Source: Haloferula sp. BvORR071 (lineage in GTDB: Bacteria > Verrucomicrobiota > Verrucomicrobiia > Verrucomicrobiales > Akkermansiaceae). Taken from it: DNA of 64,000 bases. Positions 1 to 6,640 of the stretch are shown here, in pieces; positions within the stretch are counted from its first letter, which is position 1, and each line of letters starts with the position of its first letter. The stretch lies in the NCBI RefSeq assembly GCF_000739615.1, contig NZ_BATP01000019.1, forward strand, positions 124,001 to 188,000, read 5' to 3'. The notes under the pieces were generated by a model. That model saw only the letters and a program-made list of their open reading frames with translations. It searched no databases and was not told where the DNA came from. The translations under genes were made by a program, and so were the position numbers.

Positions 1-542
1 TAACCGCAGATGTGCAGGTTCAGCAGCAGGTAGCCATTGAGCACGATGACATCCCAAGTGAGCATCGAGACCGGCCAGTGGAACTTCCCGACGAAGGGCA
101 TGATGTGCCAGAAGCGGTCCGGCCGGCCGAGGTCCACGACCACGAAGAGCAGGCACATTACGATCGAGGCGATGGCCAGCAGCTCGCCGATGATGACCGT
201 GTCGTGCATGTCCCGGTCATGATAGATGTAGGCCGGGATCACCATCATCACCCCGCCGGCGGCGAGACCCACGATGAAGGTGAAGTTCGCGATGTAGAGA
301 CCCCAGGAAACATGGTCGGTCATGGCGGTCACCGCCATGCCGTCGCGCACCTGCACCGCCCAGGCGTGGGTGCCGACCAAGGCGATGCAGGTCAACACGA
401 TCATCCACAGGTAGAAAATCCAGCTGCCCTCCGTGGCGAGCCGGAAGGCCAGCCGGAGAAACTTCATGTAGCTGGTAGCGTGGAAGCGCGCATCGTGCGG
501 CTCCGGCTCCGCCGGGTTGGCCGTGGTGTCGTTCACGTTCAT
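1..542 (-). CDS. NrfD/PsrC-like quinol-interacting membrane protein (3' end outside window)
   Basis: Reading leftward from an ATG at 542, an open frame runs off the window edge and gives about 180 residues. The sequence is strongly hydrophobic, with about four membrane segments visible (around residues 40-65, 85-110, 117-140 and 165 onward). The loop carrying VDLGRPDRFWH is typical of the NrfD/PsrC/DsrP family, the membrane subunit that exchanges electrons with quinol. It lies 7 bp after a four-cluster ferredoxin subunit and a tetraheme cytochrome on the same strand, so the three probably form one complex. The divergent neighbours are nap genes, which suggests that this module passes electrons from quinol to the periplasmic nitrate reductase. 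That role is inferred. The C-terminal membrane helices are not visible. Confidence 0.85.
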   Translation of the reverse strand, partial: MNVNDTTANPAEPEPHDARFHATSYMKFLRLAFRLATEGSWIFYLWMIVLTCIALVGTHAWAVQVRDGMAVTAMTDHVSWGLYIANFTFIVGLAAGGVMMVIPAYIYHDRDMHDTVIIGELLAIASIVMCLLFVVVDLGRPDRFWHIMPFVGKFHWPVSMLTWDVIVLNGYLLLNLHICG

Positions 543-549
543 GGGCGGT

Positions 550-1512
550 TCACTCGTCGAAGAAATAGAAGAAACTCGGCTTGGTCCCCAGCTCCTCCTT
601 GAGGACGAACACCCGCTTGTTCTCGATCACCTTGCGGATCTCGGAATCCGGGTCGAGCAGGTTGCCGAAGACGCGGGCACCAGTCGGACAGGCCTCGAGG
701 CAGGCAGGCATGCGGCCCTCGCGGGTACGGTGCAGGCAGAAGGTGCACTTCTCCATCACTCCCTGTGGACGGATTCGGTTGCTGAGGTAGGACTGCTTGG
801 GATTGATCTCCTCCTTCGGGATCACTGGCTTGGTCCAGTTGAAGCGGCGCGCGTGATAGGGGCAGGCGGCCTCGCAATAGCGGCAGCCGATGCACCAGTT
901 GTAGTCGACGACCACGATGCCGTCCGCTTCCTTCCAGGTCGCTTCCACCGGGCAGACATCCACACAGGGAGGATTATCGCACTGCTGGCACTGCACCGGC
1001 ATGTAGAACTTGTCCGGATGCGGCACGGGATGGTCGTAGTGGACGTTGCCTTTCTCCATGTCCATCGAGCCCTTGGTCATCTCCAGCACGCGGATGTAGG
1101 AGTTGCTGGTGGCGCGGTCGTGATTATTCTCGTGATGGCAGGCCTCCGCACAGCGGCGGCAGCCGATGCAGATGCTGAGATTGAGCGCGTAGCCGAATTT
1201 CACGCCGGCCTGCGGGCGGTGGTCGGAGATGGTGACGTCCGCGCCGTACTGTTGCTTTGCCTCGCGTTCGAGACGACGGAAGACCACCTCGAGATCGACC
1301 TTGGTCAACTCGCGGTAGTGCTTTTGCAGGAACTCATCGACCGAGGTGGCCTCACGCGTCCAGTGGGCCAGCGGCGAGAGGGCCTTGGCGAAGGCCGCAG
1401 CACCGAGGGTGATGCCCGCGCCCTTGATCAGGTTGCGGCGCGAGAAGAGCTTGTCGTCTCCCCCGCCCTTGCAGCCGCAGCCGGATCCACATTCTCCTGA
1501 TGGTTCACTCAT
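550..1512 (-). CDS. Tat-exported four-cluster [4Fe-4S] electron-transfer subunit (NrfC/DsrO/QrcC-like)
   Basis: This 320-residue protein has a twin-arginine signal (SRRNLIKGAG, about residues 24-33) and four cysteine clusters: CIGCRRCAEACH, CQQCDNPPCVDVCP, CIGCRYCEAACP and the CTFC...CLEACP pair. This layout is that of NrfC/DsrO-type subunits that pair with NrfD-like membrane proteins. The chosen ATG at 1512 lies just past the cytochrome stop codon. A longer frame starting at 1557 would overlap the cytochrome gene by 41 bp. The mature protein probably sits on the periplasmic face and links the membrane quinol site to the tetraheme cytochrome. An odd feature is a short Cys/Gly-rich stretch (four Cys within about residues 8-14) before the Tat motif, whose purpose is unknown. 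Confidence 0.9.
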   Translation of the reverse strand: MSEPSGECGSGCGCKGGGDDKLFSRRNLIKGAGITLGAAAFAKALSPLAHWTREATSVDEFLQKHYRELTKVDLEVVFRRLEREAKQQYGADVTISDHRPQAGVKFGYALNLSICIGCRRCAEACHHENNHDRATSNSYIRVLEMTKGSMDMEKGNVHYDHPVPHPDKFYMPVQCQQCDNPPCVDVCPVEATWKEADGIVVVDYNWCIGCRYCEAACPYHARRFNWTKPVIPKEEINPKQSYLSNRIRPQGVMEKCTFCLHRTREGRMPACLEACPTGARVFGNLLDPDSEIRKVIENKRVFVLKEELGTKPSFFYFFDE

Positions 1513-1516
1513 GGCT

Positions 1517-2170
1517 TCATGGATGGTTTTCGCCGTGAGGCGTGATGGTTTCGCCACGCACCATCTTCGGCGGGAAGACGGGCATTACCTCCGGGTAGGC
1601 AGGATGATGGGGATCGTGGCAATCCGTGCAGGTGTTGCGGGTGCGTCCGCCGCGGGTGAGGTCCCAGTGACCCTGCATGCCGCCGTGGCTGCCATTCTGA
1701 TAGTCGCGGAACTGGGGCCCATGGCACTGTGCGCAGAGCATCAGGGTCTGGGAAAATTCGAGCGGTCGGCCGTCTGCCTGCTTCAGGGTATCGTAGTCAG
1801 TCGCATTGTGGCAGCTCAGGCAGCTCTGGTTGCCATGCGCGAAATGGAGACCCTGGTGGAAATCCTTGAGCGTGGTGCCACTACGAGTCTCGTAGTTCGG
1901 CTGGCGGGTATCATGGCAGGTCGCGCAGGCGATCGTCACCGGCTGGCCCTGGCTATCCACCTCCCCGGTGGCCACCCGCGGGATCCCGGCCGGGGTGCGA
2001 ATGGTCACGGGATGGATCACCGCGGGTGTGGACGGTTCCTCCGCCTTGGGTCCCGGCTTCAGGTCGTTGCGGGCCAGCCAAGTCCAGACCAGCACGCCGA
2101 CGAAGACCACGCCAATCAGGGCGATCACACCGCCGAACGCGATTTTGCCTATGCGTGCTTCTCCAGCCAT
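1517..2170 (-). CDS. Membrane-anchored tetraheme c-type cytochrome
   Basis: This 217-residue protein has an uncleaved N-terminal membrane anchor (about residues 10-32) and four CxxCH heme sites at C82, C117, C146 and C181. It is similar in size to NapC/NrfH but does not show their heme spacing. Together with the Fe-S and NrfD-like genes downstream on the same strand it resembles NrfB-C-D or Qrc-type modules. It probably receives electrons from the Fe-S subunit and hands them to the NapB-like cytochrome encoded divergently. It is the first gene of the leftward operon, and the 160 bp to napD (2171-2329) must hold both divergent promoters. No clear -35/-10 pair or FNR site could be assigned there. 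Confidence 0.87.
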   Translation of the reverse strand: MAGEARIGKIAFGGVIALIGVVFVGVLVWTWLARNDLKPGPKAEEPSTPAVIHPVTIRTPAGIPRVATGEVDSQGQPVTIACATCHDTRQPNYETRSGTTLKDFHQGLHFAHGNQSCLSCHNATDYDTLKQADGRPLEFSQTLMLCAQCHGPQFRDYQNGSHGGMQGHWDLTRGGRTRNTCTDCHDPHHPAYPEVMPVFPPKMVRGETITPHGENHP

Positions 2171-2329
2171 GCGCGATGGTATCCGGGATTTTGATAGATA
2201 ACTTTTTCCCAGCTTCTCTCTTCTATTGGGTTAGCGAATGAGGTCATCCCCATCAAGGCAAACCTCAGCATTTTTGCTTGTGTTGACGGGACTGTGCCTG
2301 AATCTTTCAAGGCTGCGATATTTCATCCC

Positions 2330-2572
2330 ATGCCCGTCAATGGACTCATGGTAACGCTATCTGCTGACCCTGGCCCTGCTTCGCATGCGCTCGAGTCGAT
2401 CGCTGCGCATGCGGGCATCGAGTGCGGTGAACGCCATGAGCGCTGGCTGGGTGTGGCGGTGGAAAGCCGCGATGACCAAGAAGCCCGGGAGCTGCACGCG
2501 TGGCTGGAGAGTCTACCCGGCGTGGAGCAGGTCAACGTGATCCTGGTGAGCCTCGATGAACCAAGCCCTTGA
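2330..2572 (+). CDS. napD: NapD-like maturation chaperone of periplasmic nitrate reductase
   Basis: A small protein of 80 residues from the ATG at 2330; a GTG at 2294 would add 12 residues. It has the compact ferredoxin-like fold pattern of NapD: a beta strand beginning MPVNGLMVTL, a helix, a strand ending WLGVAVES, a second helix, and a final strand EQVNVILVSLDE. NapD proteins bind the Tat signal of NapA and hold back export until the molybdenum cofactor is inserted. The position directly before napA (12 bp gap) supports this call. Sequence similarity to NapD is weak, so the call rests on size, fold pattern and gene order. No Shine-Dalgarno sequence is clear at either start. Confidence 0.75.
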   Translation: MPVNGLMVTLSADPGPASHALESIAAHAGIECGERHERWLGVAVESRDDQEARELHAWLESLPGVEQVNVILVSLDEPSP

Positions 2573-2584
2573 CCCCTAATCGCG

Positions 2585-4966
2585 ATGAGCAGCCTTGAGC
2601 GCCGAAATTTTCTGAAGGCCACCGCACTGGCCGCCGCCAGCGCCGCCGCCCGCCAGCGCGCGGGTGCCGCCGCGGTTGAAGCCCCAGCCAATGGCATCGA
2701 GTGGAACAAGGCACCCTGCCGGTTTTGCGGCACCGGCTGCCATGTGAAGGTCGGGGTGCGCGAGGGCAAGGTGGTCGCGATCGCCGGCCATCCGGATGCG
2801 CCGGTGAACAAGGGCCTTCTATGCGTGAAGGGCTACCACGTCGGAGGTATCCTTTACGGACAGGACCGCCTGAAACAGCCGATGCTGCGCCGCAACGGCG
2901 TGCTCGAGCCGATCTCATGGGAGGATGCGATCGAACTGGCAGCGAGCAAGATCATGGAGGCGCCGGAGCAGTTCGCGATCTACGGCTCCGGCCAGTGGAC
3001 CATTCCCGAAGGCTACGCCGCCCAGAAGCTGATGCGCGCCGGGCTCTCGAACAACCACCTCGAGCCCAATGCCCGGCTCTGCATGGCCTCCGCCGTCACC
3101 GGCTTCCTCTCCACCTACGGCGTGGATGAACCGGCCGGCTGCTACGATGACCTGGACACCTGCGACGTGCTGGTGCTGTGGGGCAACAACATGGCGGAGA
3201 TGCACCCGGTGCTGTTCTCACGCTTCATCGACCGCCGCACCCGCGGCGAGAAGGTCACCCTGGTCGATCTCGGCACCCGCCGCACGCGGACCACAGAGTT
3301 TGCCGATCACTACCTCGAGTTCCGCCCGCAGAGCGACCTCGCGATCGCCTGCTGCATCTACCAGCAGCTGATCGAGCGCGGTGCCTGGAACAAGGACTTC
3401 GTGGACAAGCACTGCGCCTTCCGCGCCGATGCCGATATCACCAAGCCGACCCTCGATGGCGTGGCGATCTCCTTCGACGAGTTCAAGAAGAAGGTCGCGG
3501 ACTACACACCGGAGAAGGTGAGCCAGATCTCCGGCCTGCCGGTCGAGCAGTTGCGCCTGTTAGGCGACTTGTTCGCGGATCCCAAGCTCAAGATCACCTC
3601 CACCTGGTGCATGGGCCTGAACCAGCACACCCGCGCCACGGCGATCAACCGCCTGGTGCATGGCATCCACCTCTTCAGCGGCAAATTCGGCTCGCCCGGC
3701 AATGCGCCGACTTCCCTCACCGGCCAACCTTCCGCCTGCGGCACCGCGCGCGAGGTCGGCACGCTCTGCCACACCCTGCCCGGTGGCCGTCTGATCGCCA
3801 ATCCCGAGCACCGCAAGGAGTGCGAGGAGCATTGGAAGGTCCCGGCTGGGCGGATCAAGGAGACGATCGGCTATCACACGGTGCTGATGTGGGAAAAGTT
3901 CTGCACGCCCGCGGACAAGGGCGGCGACATCCGCACGATCCTGGTGCAGTGCACCAATCCCGGCCAGTCCCTGCCGAATCTCAAAAAGCTGTTCCAAGCC
4001 AAGCAGGCCGGCAAATTCCTGATCGTCTCCGACGTCTATCCAACCGCCACCACCGAGCTGGCGGACCTGGTCCTACCCGCCGCGCTATGGGTGGAGAAGA
4101 ATGGTGTCTACGGGAACTCCGAGCGCCGCACCCAGCAGTGGTTCAAGATGATCGAGCCACCCGGTGAAGCGCGTGAGGACCTGTGGATCATCCTCGCGAT
4201 CGCACGGAAGCTGCACGACCTCGGGCATCCCGGAATGAAGGACAAGGATGGCAACTTCCTGTTCCGCATCACCGATGAGGCGGGGAAGGAGATCCCGGTC
4301 TGGGACTATGCCCACTTCCACGACATCAATGTGGACCGTGTCCTGTACGAGGACTACCGCCCGCTGACGCACCTAAAGCACAAGCACGTGGCGCCCTATG
4401 ACGAGCTGGCCAAGCACACCGGACTGCGCTGGCCGGTGGTGGAGCAGCCGGATGGCAGCTACCGCGAGACCCGCTTCCGCTTCGCCGAGTTCGACGATCC
4501 CTTCGTGAAGAAGGGTAGCGGAATCGATTTCTACCACTCCCCCACCCACGATGGCCGTGCACAGATCTGGTTCTGCCCCTACGAGAAGCACCCTGAAGAG
4601 CCGGACCAGGAGTATCCCTTCTGGCTCTGCACGGGCCGCGTGCTGGAACACTGGCACACCGGCACGATGACCATGCGGGTGCCGCAGCTCCGCGGTGCGA
4701 TGCCGAATGCCTACGCGGAGCTGCACCCGGAAGACGCTGCCGCCGCAGGCATCGCCAATGGCGACAAGATCACTCTGAGCACTCGCCGGGGCGACTTGAT
4801 CCTCACGGCTTGGCTCAACGGCCGATCCCGGCCGCCGAAGGGCAGCATCTTCGTGCCCTTCTTCGATGAGAAGCGCCTGGCGAACCTGCTGACGCTCGAT
4901 GTCTTCTGCCCGATCTCGAAGGAGCCCGACTACAAGAAGTGCGCCGCCCGCATCCGCAAGGCCTGA
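2585..4966 (+). CDS. napA: Periplasmic nitrate reductase catalytic subunit NapA
   Basis: This 793-residue molybdopterin oxidoreductase reduces nitrate to nitrite in the periplasm. A twin-arginine signal (ERRNFLKATA, residues 5-14) opens the protein. The single [4Fe-4S] site is C45, C48, C52 and C80. The motif LEPNARLCMASAV places the molybdenum-ligating cysteine at C166, as in NapA rather than in selenocysteine formate dehydrogenases. The following stretch CYDDLDTCDVLVLWGNNMAE also matches NapA closely. A C-terminal molybdopterin-dinucleotide domain runs from about residue 670. The gene lies 12 bp after napD and 3 bp before the NapB-like gene, so these genes are probably co-transcribed. Identification as NapA rather than a sister family (Nas, arsenite or formate enzymes) is supported by the napD, napB and napF neighbours. 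Confidence 0.95.
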   Translation: MSSLERRNFLKATALAAASAAARQRAGAAAVEAPANGIEWNKAPCRFCGTGCHVKVGVREGKVVAIAGHPDAPVNKGLLCVKGYHVGGILYGQDRLKQPMLRRNGVLEPISWEDAIELAASKIMEAPEQFAIYGSGQWTIPEGYAAQKLMRAGLSNNHLEPNARLCMASAVTGFLSTYGVDEPAGCYDDLDTCDVLVLWGNNMAEMHPVLFSRFIDRRTRGEKVTLVDLGTRRTRTTEFADHYLEFRPQSDLAIACCIYQQLIERGAWNKDFVDKHCAFRADADITKPTLDGVAISFDEFKKKVADYTPEKVSQISGLPVEQLRLLGDLFADPKLKITSTWCMGLNQHTRATAINRLVHGIHLFSGKFGSPGNAPTSLTGQPSACGTAREVGTLCHTLPGGRLIANPEHRKECEEHWKVPAGRIKETIGYHTVLMWEKFCTPADKGGDIRTILVQCTNPGQSLPNLKKLFQAKQAGKFLIVSDVYPTATTELADLVLPAALWVEKNGVYGNSERRTQQWFKMIEPPGEAREDLWIILAIARKLHDLGHPGMKDKDGNFLFRITDEAGKEIPVWDYAHFHDINVDRVLYEDYRPLTHLKHKHVAPYDELAKHTGLRWPVVEQPDGSYRETRFRFAEFDDPFVKKGSGIDFYHSPTHDGRAQIWFCPYEKHPEEPDQEYPFWLCTGRVLEHWHTGTMTMRVPQLRGAMPNAYAELHPEDAAAAGIANGDKITLSTRRGDLILTAWLNGRSRPPKGSIFVPFFDEKRLANLLTLDVFCPISKEPDYKKCAARIRKA

Positions 4967-4969
4967 GCC

Positions 4970-5785
4970 ATGGACCAGTATCCCATCGAGTCCTACTTCC
5001 AGCAGCACCGCCGGACCCTGGCGGTGCTGATGCTGGTGGTCTCGATTGCGGCGATCTCGGCGGCCTTCCGCAGCATGCGCGAGACCGAGGCACGGGAAGC
5101 GCTTGAGCCGGTCAAGCTGCCGGAACACCAGCCGCCGCACGAATCGCAAGTGCCGACGGCACCACGCTACGGCGAGATCCCCAAGGCCCCGTGGCTGGCC
5201 AACCGCGATTGGAGTTTTAGCCTGAAGACGCTTCCCCAGGTCCCGCCCGATCCGGGACCGCAAGTGCCGCTGAATGCGGAGCAGCTGGCCGCGGCACTGG
5301 ATGCCCGCGCCGCGCGCCGGACCTACGATGGCGCGCCGCCGACGATTCCGCACGAGATCGACCAGCTCAGCGTGAGCGCTTGCATGAGCTGTCACTCAAC
5401 GGAGGCCGCACTGATGATCGGCAGCAAACGGCCCGCGACCATCAGCCATCCTTACTTCTCCAACTGCACCCAATGCCACGTGCCGGCCAATGGCTTGCGC
5501 CGCTTCACCGAAGCGGAGCGGGCAAGGCTGGTGGTGCCCTCCGCATTCCAAGGGAGCGGGCCCGCCGGGCCGGGCACCCGTGCCTATCCCGGTGCACCAC
5601 CGACCGTTCCGCACCAGCTGTGGATGCGGCAGAATTGCATGAGCTGCCACGGTCCGGGGCGTGAACAGGCGATCCGGACTTCGCATCCCGCGCGGCAGAA
5701 TTGCCTGCAATGCCATGCGCCGAATGCCGCGCTCGATAACCGGGAGCGCCTGCCTAACAGCCCGCCAGCCGCCACTACCCCATGA
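4970..5785 (+). CDS. napB: NapB-like tetraheme cytochrome with two NapB units in tandem
   Basis: This 271-residue protein has an N-terminal membrane anchor or signal (about residues 17-33) and four heme sites at C138, C166, C223 and C245. NapB is normally a diheme protein. Here the NapB signature occurs twice: GAPPTIPH...CMSCH...SHP...CTQCHVP at about 121-172 and GAPPTVPH...CMSCH...SHP...CLQCHAP at about 208-251. The second unit is shorter between its hemes. The protein probably relays electrons from the leftward cytochrome module to NapA. The N-terminal 120 residues before the first unit are proline-rich and not recognised. The gene starts 3 bp after napA and its stop overlaps the ATG of the next ferredoxin gene (ATGA), which points to translational coupling. 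Confidence 0.88.
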   Translation: MDQYPIESYFQQHRRTLAVLMLVVSIAAISAAFRSMRETEAREALEPVKLPEHQPPHESQVPTAPRYGEIPKAPWLANRDWSFSLKTLPQVPPDPGPQVPLNAEQLAAALDARAARRTYDGAPPTIPHEIDQLSVSACMSCHSTEAALMIGSKRPATISHPYFSNCTQCHVPANGLRRFTEAERARLVVPSAFQGSGPAGPGTRAYPGAPPTVPHQLWMRQNCMSCHGPGREQAIRTSHPARQNCLQCHAPNAALDNRERLPNSPPAATTP

Positions 5786-6189
5786 ACCCGCGCCCTGTCA
5801 GCCGCCGCGAGATGTTCCGCTCCTTGTTTGGCCGCAGCCATCAGGAGACGAAGCAGGAACCGGCGCCCACGACCGCATCACCTGAGCCGGTTCCCCTGCC
5901 GCAGCCGCCGCCGGCGAGCGGCGAACTGGCGCTAATTCTGGACCGCTTCTGCCTCGCCTATCAGGGCAGCTTTTGCTCCGTGTGCGCCGAGCGCTGCCCT
6001 GTGCCGGGCGCCATCACCACAAAGGATGGCAAACCGAGCATCGTGCCGGATCTCTGTACGGGCTGCCGGGTTTGCCATGATGTCTGCCCGGCACCGAAGA
6101 AGGCCGTCTTCTTCGTCTCACGCAAACCACGCCCGGGCATGATCGGGAAGACGGTCGACGAGACCGCGCCGGGCTCCATGCTTGCGTGA
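5782..6189 (+). CDS. napF: NapF-like ferredoxin with two [4Fe-4S] clusters
   Basis: A 135-residue protein with a proline-rich N-terminal part and two cysteine sets: C57, C65, C68 and C72, then C92, C95, C98 and C102 in CTGCRVCHDVCP. The first set is spaced irregularly (seven residues between the first two Cys), so the first cluster may be atypical. NapF proteins act in the cytoplasm and are thought to help assemble or reduce NapA. The N-terminus carries SRREMFRSLF, which resembles the start of other NapF proteins and is not followed by a hydrophobic Tat region. The start overlaps the napB stop by 4 bp. A separate ferredoxin role in electron supply cannot be excluded. Confidence 0.8.
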   Translation: MNPRPVSRREMFRSLFGRSHQETKQEPAPTTASPEPVPLPQPPPASGELALILDRFCLAYQGSFCSVCAERCPVPGAITTKDGKPSIVPDLCTGCRVCHDVCPAPKKAVFFVSRKPRPGMIGKTVDETAPGSMLA

Positions 6190-6518
6190 ACCAGCTTCCC
6201 ATGTCCGACTCACCCGACTCACCGCCGCTGCCTGATCTGCACCAGTCTGAGATCGACGAGATCACCTTGCGCCAACTCTTTGCGGATCTGGGCAAGCACG
6301 CCCGGATCATCGAGATCATCCCGAAATTTGCGCCGGGGTACGTCGAAGGCGGCGAGTCCTCACTGAAGCTCGAGGAGGCGTTTGAGCTCCTGGCCTCGCG
6401 CGCGCTCCGTGGGCTGCAGGTGCGTTACATTCACGAGGGGCAAACCTGGTGGGACACGCTGATGCCGCTGCCGGATGGCCGGTTCCGGATTGTCCGGATC
6501 GAGCATCGGTTTTCGTGA
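6186..6518 (+). CDS. Small acidic protein of unknown function at the end of the nap operon
   Basis: A 110-residue soluble protein without signal peptide or cysteines. A GTG start overlaps the napF stop as GTGA, suggesting coupling; an ATG at 6201 would shorten it by five residues. It ends with strand-rich sequence (LQVRYIHEGQTWWDTLMPL, then DGRFRIVRIEH). No family was recognised. Its place as last gene of napDABF, before a strong terminator at 6580, suggests an accessory role in nitrate reductase maturation or regulation, but that is inference from position only. Confidence 0.65.
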   Translation: MNQLPMSDSPDSPPLPDLHQSEIDEITLRQLFADLGKHARIIEIIPKFAPGYVEGGESSLKLEEAFELLASRALRGLQVRYIHEGQTWWDTLMPLPDGRFRIVRIEHRFS

Positions 6519-6579
6519 GAGCTGGCGCGCCTGAAAGCGCGGCCTGCTGCGGTGATTTCCATGAGGTTGAAAAAAGAAA

Positions 6580-6607
6580 TGGCCGGCGGAACCCGATCCG
6601 CCGGCCA
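6580..6607. terminator. Bidirectional rho-independent terminator
   Basis: An 11-bp stem (TGGCCGGCGGA paired with TCCGCCGGCCA) with a 6-base loop. It is followed on the + strand by a T-run at about 6615-6621 and preceded by an A-run at about 6569-6579 that reads as T-rich on the - strand. It lies between the convergent nap operon and the giant surface-protein gene and probably ends both. Confidence 0.88.
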
Positions 6608-6640
6608 CTCTTGGGTTTTTTGGTTTCCCCCCCAGGGAAG

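Noticed and set aside
2171..2329. Possible FNR box upstream of napD
   Set aside because: TTGAT is present but the second half-site does not match ATCAA at the required spacing.
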